Below are positions 43,938 through 53,395 of a stretch of 64,000 nt of DNA, one piece after another. A program made the position numbers and the translations under genes. Source of the DNA: Planctomyces sp. SH-PL62. Its GTDB lineage: Bacteria > Planctomycetota > Planctomycetia > Planctomycetales > Planctomycetaceae. Location of the stretch: the NCBI GenBank assembly GCA_945893045.1, contig CAMDEA010000018.1, positions 1 through 64,000 on the forward strand, given 5' to 3'. The notes beneath the pieces were generated by a model, which saw nothing but the letters and a program-made list of their open reading frames with translations, had not been told where the DNA came from and ran no database searches. The stretch's first letter is position 1; every line of letters begins with the position of its first letter.

Positions 43938-46113
43938 GATTGAGGTCCACGGCGATTGCGACGACGTCGAAGCGTTTGAGACACAACTCGCTTCGGTTCT
44001 TCCGGAGCAAGCGATCGTGCAGCGGCGGGAATCGGAAGTCATTCCGAGCAGCGAGTCGTCGGACCGAAGCTTTCAGATTGAAGCGACGTCGGAAATCGGA
44101 ACCGTGCGTGCTCAGGTGCCGGCGGATGTCGTGATGTGTGCCGAGTGTCTCGACGACATTCGTGATCCGGCGGGCCGGCGGTTCGAATATCCGCTGACGA
44201 CTTGCGCGGCGTGCGGCCCGCGATACTCCGTCATCACGGCGATGCCGTTTGAGCGAGTCGCGACGACGATGGACTCGTTCGCGATGTGCGGTGCTTGTGC
44301 GGATGAGTACGCGAACTCGCGGGATCGCCGCTGTCATGCGCAAACGATCGCCTGCCCGAACTGTGGGCCGCGCATGTGGTGCGTCGATCGTCAAGGACAT
44401 TGTCTGGGATCGCAGCGCGAGGCGATCGACGTGGTTGTCAAAGCGTTGCAAGCGGGTCAGATCGTCGCGCTGCGTGGCATCGGCGGTTATCAATTGCTGT
44501 GCGATGCGACTTCAGCAGATGCGGTCAGGCGATTGCGAAGCCGCAAGCAGCGGCCGTCGAAGCCGTTGGCCGTGTTGGTCGAATCGTTGGGGGTCGCTCA
44601 AGACTTAGCGGACATCTCGGCGGCGGAAGCGGAGTCGCTCACGTCGCGAGCGAATCCGATTGTGTTGCTCAGGCGTAGGACGGGCAGGAGTGCCCATCCT
44701 ACTTTGGCTGCGGAAATTCATCCGGGTTTGCGAGACGTGGGCTTGTTGCTGCCGTCGAGTCCTCTGCATTGGTTGATCGTGCATCGCTTCGGCCGGCCGC
44801 TCGTGGCCACGAGTGGAAATCTCGAAGGTGAACCGTTGGTGGTCGAGGTTGCTGAGGCCGAAGCTCGTTTGTCGAGCATCGCCGATCTGTGGCTGCATCA
44901 CGATCGACCGATCGCGAATGCCGAGGACGACAGCGTCGTGCGCGTGATCGCCGGCCGTCCCGTGACGCTGCGCATGGCTCGCGGATTTGCTCCGCTGGCA
45001 TTGCCGGAGTGGCCGTGGAAACGAAACGGTCCGACTTCTGTCTTAGCGACGGGCGGGCATCTGAAGAATGCCTTCGCTCTCGACAACGGCGAGCAAGCGG
45101 TGCTGGGACCGCACATCGGCGACTTGGAACGCGAGCAGACGCGGCAGCGATTCGTGCAACAGGTCGAACAACTGCAACAACTCTTCGGAGCGAAGCCGAA
45201 GCTGATCGTCCACGATTTGCATCCGAGCTATTTCACGACCGAGTGGGCCAATGGACTTGGACTGCGAAGCAAAGCCGTGCAACATCATCACGCGCATGTG
45301 ATGGCGGTCAGTTGGGAACAGGGTTGGCTCGACCGCGAAGTTTTGGGATTGGCGTGGGACGGAACCGGCTTCGGCTCGGATGGTTTCCTTTGGGGCGGCG
45401 AGACGATGCGGTGCCGCGGCGGTCAGTTCGAGCGGGTCGGTGCGTGTCGTCCGTTTCGGCTTCCCGGAGGCGAAACGGCGATTCGTGAACCGTGGCGTGT
45501 CGCCGCAGTGCTGCTGCGCGAGGCGGTGGGAAAGACGGAAGCTCGCGCTTTCGTTTCACGTCACTTGTCAGCGAGTGAGCACGAACGGTTCTTCGCGATC
45601 GCTGCCTCGGAAAGATTCTCGCCACAATGCACGAGCATCGGCCGGCTGTTTGATGCCGTCGCCGCGATGGTGCTGGGAATCTCTCGCAGTGAATTCGAGG
45701 GGCAGCCAGCAATGCTTCTGGAAAGTCTCTGTGAGCATTCCCCAAGCCCAATCGACTTCGTGGACACGGACAACGATGGTCACTTGGATTGGCAACCGTT
45801 GGTTCGTCGCGTGTGGCACGACCTGATGAATGATGTGCCTCCATCGCGAGTCGCGGAAATGTTTCATCACAGTCTCGCGCGATTCGCAGTTGTGACCGCG
45901 CGTCGGCACCCCGCACTGCCGATCGTTCTGTCGGGTGGCGTGTTTCAGAATCGAGTGCTGGTAGAATCCCTCATCGAGCAACTTGGCCCGGACGCTGTTC
46001 GGCTGGGGCTTCCGGGAATGATTCCGCCGAATGATGGTGGCCTCGCCGCCGGCCAGTTGGCGATCGCGTTGATGGGGCAGGGGTCAGGCACCGGACAAAT
46101 GCTGGAGGAGTAA
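43774..46113 (+). CDS. hypF: Carbamoyltransferase HypF
   Basis: Acylphosphatase LEGRVQGFGVRPSIARLA; zinc motifs CAECLDDI..CAACGPRYS..CGACADEY..CPNCGP; YrdC-like and Kae1-like regions. Confidence 0.92.
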   Translation: MTARLDTHENKLMRSARRILLEGRVQGFGVRPSIARLAEQLRIAGRVRNRLCGVEIEVHGDCDDVEAFETQLASVLPEQAIVQRRESEVIPSSESSDRSFQIEATSEIGTVRAQVPADVVMCAECLDDIRDPAGRRFEYPLTTCAACGPRYSVITAMPFERVATTMDSFAMCGACADEYANSRDRRCHAQTIACPNCGPRMWCVDRQGHCLGSQREAIDVVVKALQAGQIVALRGIGGYQLLCDATSADAVRRLRSRKQRPSKPLAVLVESLGVAQDLADISAAEAESLTSRANPIVLLRRRTGRSAHPTLAAEIHPGLRDVGLLLPSSPLHWLIVHRFGRPLVATSGNLEGEPLVVEVAEAEARLSSIADLWLHHDRPIANAEDDSVVRVIAGRPVTLRMARGFAPLALPEWPWKRNGPTSVLATGGHLKNAFALDNGEQAVLGPHIGDLEREQTRQRFVQQVEQLQQLFGAKPKLIVHDLHPSYFTTEWANGLGLRSKAVQHHHAHVMAVSWEQGWLDREVLGLAWDGTGFGSDGFLWGGETMRCRGGQFERVGACRPFRLPGGETAIREPWRVAAVLLREAVGKTEARAFVSRHLSASEHERFFAIAASERFSPQCTSIGRLFDAVAAMVLGISRSEFEGQPAMLLESLCEHSPSPIDFVDTDNDGHLDWQPLVRRVWHDLMNDVPPSRVAEMFHHSLARFAVVTARRHPALPIVLSGGVFQNRVLVESLIEQLGPDAVRLGLPGMIPPNDGGLAAGQLAIALMGQGSGTGQMLEE
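44675..44702. repeat. In-frame GTAG...CTAC unit inside hypF
   Basis: gtaggacgggcaggagtgcccatcctac; same sequence as the right arm of 20574-20647. Confidence 0.9.
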
Positions 46114-46118
46114 CCGAC

Positions 46119-46367
46119 ATGTGCCTGGCCGTGCCTGGAAAAGTTGTTCGCTGGCTGGATCGCGAACCGTTGTTCGCGCGCGCGGAGATCGAGTTTGAAG
46201 GGGTGCGGCGCGTCTGTCACATGGCGTGTGTGCCGGAAGCGGAACTCGGCGAGTTCGTGATTGTCCATGCGGGGGTCGCGATCAGCCGGGTCGATGCCGC
46301 TGAGGCGCAGCAACTCTTGCATGAGCTTCGCAGCCTGTCCGAATCGAGCGAGGAGCCGTCACTATGA
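46119..46367 (+). CDS. hypC: Hydrogenase maturation chaperone HypC
   Basis: MCLAVPGKVVRW...GVRRVCHMACVPEAELGEFVIVHAGVAI. Confidence 0.93.
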   Translation: MCLAVPGKVVRWLDREPLFARAEIEFEGVRRVCHMACVPEAELGEFVIVHAGVAISRVDAAEAQQLLHELRSLSESSEEPSL

Positions 46368-47476
46368 AACTGGTCGATGAGTTTCGTGATGTCGCGGTGG
46401 CTCGGCGGTTGGTGGAAGACATTCAGCAGCGAGCGACTCGCCGCTGGGTGCTGATGGAGGTCTGCGGCGGGCAGACGCACAGCCTGCTGCGGAACGGCAT
46501 CGACGCGGCGTTGGCTGATGTCGTGGAGTTGATTCACGGGCCGGGCTGTCCGGTCTGCGTGACACCGGCCGAAGACATCGACCTGGCGTGTCAGTTGGCT
46601 CAACAGCCAGAGGTCATCCTGAGCAGCTTCGGAGACATGCTGCGCGTGCCGGGCAATGCCGGCAGTCTGCTGGATGCGAAGACGCGCGGAGCGGATGTCC
46701 GCATGGTGTATTCGCCGTTGGATGCGGTCGCCCTCGCGCAACGCGAGCCACAACGCCAGATCATCTTCTTCGCGGTCGGCTTCGAGACGACTGCTCCGAC
46801 CACCGCGCTCGCCGTGTTGCAAGCGGAGCGATTGGGATTGAAGAACTTCAGCCTGATCGTTTCGCACGTGCGCGTGCTGCCGGCGATGGAGTTGCTGATG
46901 CAGGCGTCCGACAATCGCGTGCAAGGCTTTCTGGCTGCGGGCCACGTTTGCACGGTCACCGGCTTCGCCGCCTACGACGATTTTGTGGGTGAGTTCCATG
47001 TGCCGGTCGCCGTCACTGGATTTGAACCGGTCGATTTGCTGGTCGGCATCCGGGACTGCGTGATGCAATTGGAATCCGGCCGCGTGGAGGCGACGAACTG
47101 TTACGGCCGGAGCGTGCGTCGCTCTGGCAACGCAGAAGCCCAGCGTGTGATCGAGCAAGCCTACGCAATCAGCGACGGCCCGTGGCGCGGCTTTGGGATT
47201 GTCCCGCGCGGAGTCCTGCGCTTGCGTCCCGAACTGCAACGCTTCGATGCGACTCAGCGTTTCGGTGTCATCGAGTCGCGTCCGTGTCTGTTCAACGAGT
47301 GCCGCGCCCCCGATGTGCTCTCTGGCCGCATCAAGCCGCCGGACTGCCGTCACTTTGGCGCGAGCTGCGTCCCGGAGACACCGTTGGGAGCACCGATGGT
47401 CTCTTCGGAGGGAGCCTGCGCCGCGTACTACCGTTATGGGGGTCACACTGCGACAGCACCACTGGCTGCCAAGTGA
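46364..47476 (+). CDS. hypD: Hydrogenase maturation protein HypD
   Basis: MEVCGGQTHSLLRNGID; IHGPGCPVCVTP; FFAVGFETTAPTTALAVL; C-terminal Cys cluster. Confidence 0.93.
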   Translation: MKLVDEFRDVAVARRLVEDIQQRATRRWVLMEVCGGQTHSLLRNGIDAALADVVELIHGPGCPVCVTPAEDIDLACQLAQQPEVILSSFGDMLRVPGNAGSLLDAKTRGADVRMVYSPLDAVALAQREPQRQIIFFAVGFETTAPTTALAVLQAERLGLKNFSLIVSHVRVLPAMELLMQASDNRVQGFLAAGHVCTVTGFAAYDDFVGEFHVPVAVTGFEPVDLLVGIRDCVMQLESGRVEATNCYGRSVRRSGNAEAQRVIEQAYAISDGPWRGFGIVPRGVLRLRPELQRFDATQRFGVIESRPCLFNECRAPDVLSGRIKPPDCRHFGASCVPETPLGAPMVSSEGACAAYYRYGGHTATAPLAAK

Positions 47477-47566
47477 ATTTGACGAACTCTACGCGAGCCG
47501 AGGTCAGTCGCCGAGATTTGTTGTGCTTTTGAAGAGTCACGTAAAACTGCTTCAAACTGAGCGCTT

Positions 47567-47768
47567 TTCGAGTCCCGCTAGGGACGTATCGAGAATAGCC
47601 CAGCACGTCAGTGCTGGGGTTCGTGGAGAAAATCCTCACAAAGTCCCGTTAGGGACGACAGAAAACGATCCTGCTCTGTCGTCCCTGACGGGACTCAAGA
47701 GGCACGCTGAACGATCATCCCAGCACTGACGTGCTGGGCTATTTTCGAGTGTCCCTGTCGGGACAAAA
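47567..47768. repeat. Composite nested inverted repeat downstream of hypD
   Basis: gtcccgctagggac, tagcccagcacgtcagtgctggg, gtcgtccctgacgggac, cccagcactgacgtgctgggcta, gtgtccctgtcgggac. Confidence 0.85.
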
Positions 47769-47862
47769 ACAAAACCGCTCAGTTTGTGTAACTGGTCCGA
47801 CGGGATCACTCAGGTATGAGAGAGCGTGCGTGAATCTGATCGATGTTTGACCTGAGGCGCGG

Positions 47863-50800
47863 ATGACCATGACAGAAACGGCTGCTGAATCGAAATGTCC
47901 TCGTTGCGGTGTGGTGCTGGATGTGACGGTGGCGAATGGGCTTTGTCCGGCGTGTTTACTGAAGCAAGCGGCGTTGGGAACTGGGGCCGATAGCTTTCCC
48001 GCGATGCCTTGGACGCCGCCGTCGGTGGATGCGCTGACGTCTGCGTTTCCGCAGCTCGAAGTGCTGGAGCTGATCGGGCAGGGGGGGATGGGAGCGGTTT
48101 ACAAGGCTCGGCAGAAGTCGTTGGGGCGGTTGGTGGCGTTGAAGATTCTGGCTCCGCAGCACGCAGCCAATCCGGATTTTGCCGAGCGGTTTTCGCGTGA
48201 AGCGAAAGTCTTGGCGGAGGTCAATCATCCGAACATTGTCACAGTTCATGATTTTGGACAGGCGGGTGAGTTTTATTTCCTGACGATGGAGTTCGTAGAC
48301 GGCGTCAACTTGCGGCAGGCGATGACGGCCGGGCGACTGACTCCGCCTCAAGCGTTGGCGATCGTGCCGCCGATTTGCGAGGCGCTGCAATTCGCTCACG
48401 ACCGTGGCATCGTGCATCGCGACATCAAGCCGGAGAACTTGCTGCTCGACAAAGAAGGCCGCATCAAGATCGCCGACTTCGGCATCGCGCGAATGCTGCG
48501 CGTAGGTCAGGCTTTCCAGCCTGACGATCTCACGTCGAACGCGGGTCAGGCTGGAAAGCCTGACCTACGGGGGATTGACCTCACTCAAGAATCCGTGCTG
48601 GGCACGCCGTCGTACATGGCTCCTGAACAGCGCGACCGTCCCGCGTCGGTTGATCATCGGGCGGATATCTTTTCGCTCGGCGTCGTGTTGTACGAGATGC
48701 TCACGGGCGAGTTGCCGGGGGCGACATTGCAGGCACCGTCTCGCAAGGTGCAGATTGATGTGCGGCTGGATGAGATTGTGCTGCGGGCGTTGGATGTCAA
48801 ACCGGAACTGCGGTTCTCGACGGCGACGGAGTTTCGGCAGCAGGTGGAAGCGGTGGCGAATTCTCCGACGCGGAAGATGTCTGGAGTTGTCGAGACTCCC
48901 GCGTGGCATGTGCAGAAATCTTGCAATTGCTTTGTCACAACACGCGAGCGACTCGCCACATTGGCGGGCCAAGTGCTTTTGTGGCAAAGCCGAGGCCGAC
49001 TGCTCCTCGACGGCAGCCACCTGATCATCACGCAGGGGCCGACGAACACCGTCATTCCGTTGGTGGCGATTCAAGACCTCAGCGTCGGCCGCTATCCGGC
49101 GTTGGTGAATCCCGTGGGGCTCGACTTCATCAGCGTCACCTACCTGGTTACTGGTCAGAGCCAACAACTTTTCTTCACGCCCTACGAGAGCCTGTTCGGA
49201 TTTCCGTCGCGCTTCAATCAAGTGACCGCCGACTGGTTCGCCGCCATTCGCGAGGCCACGATCGCGGCAACCGGCCGCGCACCCGCCAGGACGACCGCGC
49301 GGGATTTGAAAGTGCCGGCGAGTTCTCGTTGGGTGTTGGTGCCGATTTTGATTCAAGTGGCGATCATGGCCGCTCTGCTCGTAGCGATGATGTCCGCCCG
49401 CCACAGGTCCGGCGGGATCTTCGGCATCGGCTGGCCAGAATTCATCATCTTCGGCGCGACGTGTTTTACATTCCTCCTGCCGGTCATTGTCCTCCTGATC
49501 ATTCGAGCGAGAAGCCGCCGCAATGTCTCGAAGGGGCCTGCTGCCGAAGTATCGGCTCAGACAGTGACCACTCGCATGACGGGAATTGACGCGGTGCGAC
49601 CGGGCCAGTCGATCATTGAAACGATGGGCTTCCACACCAAGTGGGGGCAACGATTTCTGAAGCTCGCGCACTTTGGCTATCTCGGATTCTTCTGCTTTGT
49701 GCCGGGACTCGGCTGGACCGCCGGCATGTTCGGCTTCTTTGGATTCATGGGGCTGGCCACGCTCTGCGAACTGCGGGCGCGATATCAGGATTGGCCGCGT
49801 GTGCGTGTCATCGCCGCTATTCTTGGCATCATCCTCGCGGTCGCGTTGGCCAGCGTCGTGGGGATTCGGTTTCTCCGCGAAACGAATTCGGTCACAGCCA
49901 ACGTCTACACCCAACAGCCGTCGGTCGATGGCGGGCACTTTTCGTTTCGTCACGAGGTCGAATGCCCTGCCGGTTGGAACGTCTGGCTGATGGTCGAGAA
50001 CGTCCAATTGACTGTGGATGGTCAGAGGACGAAGCCTGGCATTGTGAGTGGCTATCAAGCGAAGTTGGAGGGCGGGCACCGCGTGCGAGTTCCACTCGAC
50101 TATTTGCCGATCACCGACGAAGGACGCGGAAAGATGCTCGCGTCGGTCGGGCCAGCGGAGTGGTCTCTGGCCGTCTTGGGTCCGAATCGCGGACGCAGTT
50201 TGTTGTCCTACACAACGGAGTCTCACATGCGTGTGTCGGTGTGGGTGACGATGTTGCCGGACGGACAGAGCCCGGATTCTCAGGCGGTGATCTACGGCAC
50301 TCCTCGATTTAAGACGATCGAACCACCCGTCCAACCGAAGCTGGCTCCGTTCGAGGGGGCCTATGAGCAAGGCAAAGTGGAACTGGTCGTGCTCGGACCA
50401 CATCCGTCGAAGGACCAACCCTGCTGGAAGCCGAATGGCGAACTGTCGGCGGACGGAGTCGTGCCCGACTTCGGCGGAACGAGCACCTCGGCCGGCAAAG
50501 TCATCAAAGAGATCATCGTCCGAGTTCACAGCGAGACGGGCTTGCCCTCGCAGCCGGTGCTGCGATTCCCGACAATATCAAAGATCTCCGGAATGGGCTC
50601 GGCGTTACATCAACCCCATGACAAGCAGCCGTATTTGATGCTGATTCAATCCATCGCCTGTCCGCCCGAGGCACGTCAGATGACGGTGGAAGTCGGTGTC
50701 GCCGACGGAGACTGGCACACGTCACTCACGTTCTTGCGACACGAGAACCAGCGTCAATTCGGTGCCTCGGAATCCGGCGGCTCAAAAGGCTCTTGGGAAG

Positions 50801-51105
50801 GCTCCGTGCGAACGACAAACACCACCGGTGAGACCGTGCCGCTCTCCTTCAGATACTCGCGGCGAGACGATTACGAAACGCGATTGGTCTACGAGCGAGC
50901 CGACGGCACAATCATCCGTTTGCGAGAAGAAGGCACTGACCACGGGCACGGGCTGATCAACGCTCTGACAACGCTGCCTGTCCAAGAATTCGAGGCCATC
51001 CGTAAGTTCCACGTTCAGTCCCGCCCGTATCAGTGGGTTGAGTTTCGCAACGTCTCGCTCGAACTCGGCCATCGGACGACCGTCGCGGTGCAGAGCGCGA
51101 ACTGA
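47863..51105 (+). CDS. Zinc-ribbon Ser/Thr protein kinase with TM segments and large C-terminal region
   Basis: CPRCGVVLD..CPACLL; LIGQGGMGAVYKARQ; VHRDIKPENLLLD; IADFGIARML; GTPSYMAPEQRD. Confidence 0.92.
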   Translation: MTMTETAAESKCPRCGVVLDVTVANGLCPACLLKQAALGTGADSFPAMPWTPPSVDALTSAFPQLEVLELIGQGGMGAVYKARQKSLGRLVALKILAPQHAANPDFAERFSREAKVLAEVNHPNIVTVHDFGQAGEFYFLTMEFVDGVNLRQAMTAGRLTPPQALAIVPPICEALQFAHDRGIVHRDIKPENLLLDKEGRIKIADFGIARMLRVGQAFQPDDLTSNAGQAGKPDLRGIDLTQESVLGTPSYMAPEQRDRPASVDHRADIFSLGVVLYEMLTGELPGATLQAPSRKVQIDVRLDEIVLRALDVKPELRFSTATEFRQQVEAVANSPTRKMSGVVETPAWHVQKSCNCFVTTRERLATLAGQVLLWQSRGRLLLDGSHLIITQGPTNTVIPLVAIQDLSVGRYPALVNPVGLDFISVTYLVTGQSQQLFFTPYESLFGFPSRFNQVTADWFAAIREATIAATGRAPARTTARDLKVPASSRWVLVPILIQVAIMAALLVAMMSARHRSGGIFGIGWPEFIIFGATCFTFLLPVIVLLIIRARSRRNVSKGPAAEVSAQTVTTRMTGIDAVRPGQSIIETMGFHTKWGQRFLKLAHFGYLGFFCFVPGLGWTAGMFGFFGFMGLATLCELRARYQDWPRVRVIAAILGIILAVALASVVGIRFLRETNSVTANVYTQQPSVDGGHFSFRHEVECPAGWNVWLMVENVQLTVDGQRTKPGIVSGYQAKLEGGHRVRVPLDYLPITDEGRGKMLASVGPAEWSLAVLGPNRGRSLLSYTTESHMRVSVWVTMLPDGQSPDSQAVIYGTPRFKTIEPPVQPKLAPFEGAYEQGKVELVVLGPHPSKDQPCWKPNGELSADGVVPDFGGTSTSAGKVIKEIIVRVHSETGLPSQPVLRFPTISKISGMGSALHQPHDKQPYLMLIQSIACPPEARQMTVEVGVADGDWHTSLTFLRHENQRQFGASESGGSKGSWEGSVRTTNTTGETVPLSFRYSRRDDYETRLVYERADGTIIRLREEGTDHGHGLINALTTLPVQEFEAIRKFHVQSRPYQWVEFRNVSLELGHRTTVAVQSAN
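48501..48569. repeat. In-frame GTAG...CTAC inverted repeat inside the kinase activation segment
   Basis: 25-bp perfect arms cgtaggtcaggctttccagcctgac / gtcaggctggaaagcctgacctacg; 69 bp total. Confidence 0.97.
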
Positions 51106-51139
51106 TCGGAATGCGGAATGCCGTTGCTGAGATGACTGA

Positions 51140-51904
51140 GTGCCACACAACTTTCAAACAACGCACTGGACGCAGGTGGTCGCCGCGCGAGGCAATTCGC
51201 CCGAAGCCAAACAGGCCCTGCGCGCCTTGTGCGAGACGTACTACGGCCCCGTCGAGCTCTTCGTGCGACGCTACCGTGACCGCTCCAACGCCGAGTCCAC
51301 CGACGAGGCACGCGATCTCACGCATGAGTTCTTTGCCAAGCTGCTGGAAGGTCACAGCCTCGACCATGCCGACCGCACGCGCGGCCGTTTCCGAAGTTAC
51401 CTGTTAGGCGCGGTGAAACACTTCTTGGCGGATCGGAACGACCGCAACCAAGCACTCAAACGCGGCGGCGGCGAGCAGACGCAATCGCTCTCGCCGTCCT
51501 CGAGCCAGTCTGGGGATGAGCCGCACGAGGAACGCCTCGAAGTGGCCGACCCACAGGGCTTTCCCCCGGACGCTTATTTCGACCGTCAGTGGGCGCTCGC
51601 TGTCGTCCAACAAGCGATCGACATGCTCAGCACCGAAGCCGAGTCGAACGGCGAACTCGCGCGTTTCAAAGTCCTGCAACGCTGGCTCGTCACTCCCTCC
51701 GGCCACGACACCGCGATCGAAGCAGCCCGATCGCTCAACCTGTCTGACGGAGCCTTCAAAGTCGCCGTGCATCGCCTGCGGAAGAGGTTCCGCCATGTCG
51801 TCGTCGAATGCATCACCACGACCGTCGACGATCCGGTTGAAGTGCAGGACGAACTCAACTACCTCATCAACGCCATGACGTTGCCGATATCGCCGAACTC
51901 ATGA
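51140..51904 (+). CDS. ECF-type RNA polymerase sigma factor
   Basis: TTHWTQVVAARG...ARDLTHEFFAKLLE...RFRSYLLGAVKHFLAD...LNLSDGAFKVAVHRLRKRFR. Confidence 0.85.
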   Translation: MPHNFQTTHWTQVVAARGNSPEAKQALRALCETYYGPVELFVRRYRDRSNAESTDEARDLTHEFFAKLLEGHSLDHADRTRGRFRSYLLGAVKHFLADRNDRNQALKRGGGEQTQSLSPSSSQSGDEPHEERLEVADPQGFPPDAYFDRQWALAVVQQAIDMLSTEAESNGELARFKVLQRWLVTPSGHDTAIEAARSLNLSDGAFKVAVHRLRKRFRHVVVECITTTVDDPVEVQDELNYLINAMTLPISPNS

Positions 51905-53107
51905 GCGATCAACCGACAGCGGCAATTCCGCCCCGTCGATGAAGACGCGCCGCACGGCCAGATCGCGATTGAGCACGACCACGTCGGCGCGCTTGCCCTT
52001 TTCGAGACTGCCGAGTTCGTGATCGCGTCCCGCGATGTGAGCCGGAGTGAGCGAGGCCATGCGAATCACCTCCCACAAGGGTCGTCCGGTGAGCCGCGCG
52101 AACGTGCGAATCATGTGGTCCATTCCCTGGACGCTGGAGGCCAGCGCGGTCAGGTCGGGCAACATGCCGACGTCGTCCTGTTTGACAAACGGCTCGCCGC
52201 CGTCGCGCGGACCGATCACATAGTTGCCGTTGGGCATATCGAGCGCACGGCTGCAATCGGTGACCAGCGCGAGCCGATCCGGGCCTTTGATCTTCAGAGC
52301 CAACAGCAGCAGGCTCGCGTCGAGATGCTTGCCGTCGGCGATGACTTCGGTGGTCAGTTCGTCGTAATAGAGCGTCGCTTCGAGCACGCCCCCCTGCATC
52401 GGGTACATCTGAAACTGCCGCAGCTTGCTCTTGTCGGACATCGCGCAGAACAGATGGTCGATGTGCCGCACGCCCCACTCGACCGCTTCGGTCATTTGAG
52501 CGAACGTCGCCCACGAGTGACCGACGTTGGTTCGTACCCCTTTCGCCCGGCAGGCCAATGCGAACTCTTTCGCTCCGACGATTTCCGGAGCGACCGTCGC
52601 GGTCACGAGATCATCGGCGTATTCGAGGTATTGGTCGAACTCCTGTTGAACTGCCGGCCGAACCGATGCGCCGGGATGCGCGCCGCGCGCCTCGTAACGG
52701 AAGTAGGGTCCATAAAAGTGAGCACCCATCACCCGTGAGCCATTCGGCTCCGGCGTGCGGCGAAACTGCCGAGTGAGTTCCAACGTAGCCAGAATCTGAT
52801 CGTGCCGCGCGACCGTCGTGGTGATCGCCATGCGCGTCGTGCCGTGTCGCGCGTGAGCTTGCAGCGCGTGCCGAAACGACTCGTCCGTCCCATCCATGAA
52901 ATCGCCACCGTCGCCGCCGTGACAGTGCAGTTCCACGAAGCCCGGCGCGAGATAGCCGTCTCCCGCGTCGACGATGGTCGCCTCGGCCGGCAATGTCGCC
53001 CCGGCATCCAGCACATCCGTGATTCGTCCCTCACGAACCAGGATCGCTCCTCGTTCGATGCGACTGGGAAACACGATTTGGCCACGAAACGCAATGGGCA
53101 TTGTCAT
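51899..53107 (-). CDS. nagA: N-acetylglucosamine-6-phosphate deacetylase-like amidohydrolase
   Basis: YLAPGFVELHCHGGDGGDFMDG; GHSWATFAQMTEAVEWGVRHIDHLFCAMS; VTDCSRALDMPNG; GSLEKGKRADVVVLNRDLAV. Confidence 0.8.
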   Translation of the reverse strand: MTMPIAFRGQIVFPSRIERGAILVREGRITDVLDAGATLPAEATIVDAGDGYLAPGFVELHCHGGDGGDFMDGTDESFRHALQAHARHGTTRMAITTTVARHDQILATLELTRQFRRTPEPNGSRVMGAHFYGPYFRYEARGAHPGASVRPAVQQEFDQYLEYADDLVTATVAPEIVGAKEFALACRAKGVRTNVGHSWATFAQMTEAVEWGVRHIDHLFCAMSDKSKLRQFQMYPMQGGVLEATLYYDELTTEVIADGKHLDASLLLLALKIKGPDRLALVTDCSRALDMPNGNYVIGPRDGGEPFVKQDDVGMLPDLTALASSVQGMDHMIRTFARLTGRPLWEVIRMASLTPAHIAGRDHELGSLEKGKRADVVVLNRDLAVRRVFIDGAELPLSVDRS

Positions 53108-53163
53108 GCGCAGATCTCACGAAAGGCGTGTCGAAATATCACGGCTGGCCAATTTGTGAATTT

Positions 53164-53254
53164 GGGTGGCACGTCCTGACCATCGGGAAGGGCGTGGAAA
53201 TCGCGATCAACTCTGAAAACCACGCCCTTTCCGATGGTCAGGGTCGTGCCACCC
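53164..53254. repeat. Inverted repeat
   Basis: gggtggcacgtcctgaccatcgggaagggcgtgg / ccacgccctttccgatggtcagggtcgtgccaccc. Confidence 0.88.
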
Positions 53255-53395
53255 ACTCCAGCAAACTCAACTCAAATCGAACTTCTAGCCAGCCGTGGTC
53301 GAAATATCGAAGCGTGGCAAACACCACCGATTCCAGTTTCAATGCCCTGCCTCACAGGCACAAGGGTCAGGTCTGGCGACCGCAGGAGGGACCGC

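Noticed and set aside
42843-47768. Possible CRISPR array from repeated palindromic modules
   Set aside because: No constant-length direct repeats with unique regular spacers and no cas genes; the modules are palindromic and irregular.
48565-50529. 654-aa minus-strand ORF antisense to the kinase gene
   Set aside because: Shadow ORF of a clear Ser/Thr kinase.
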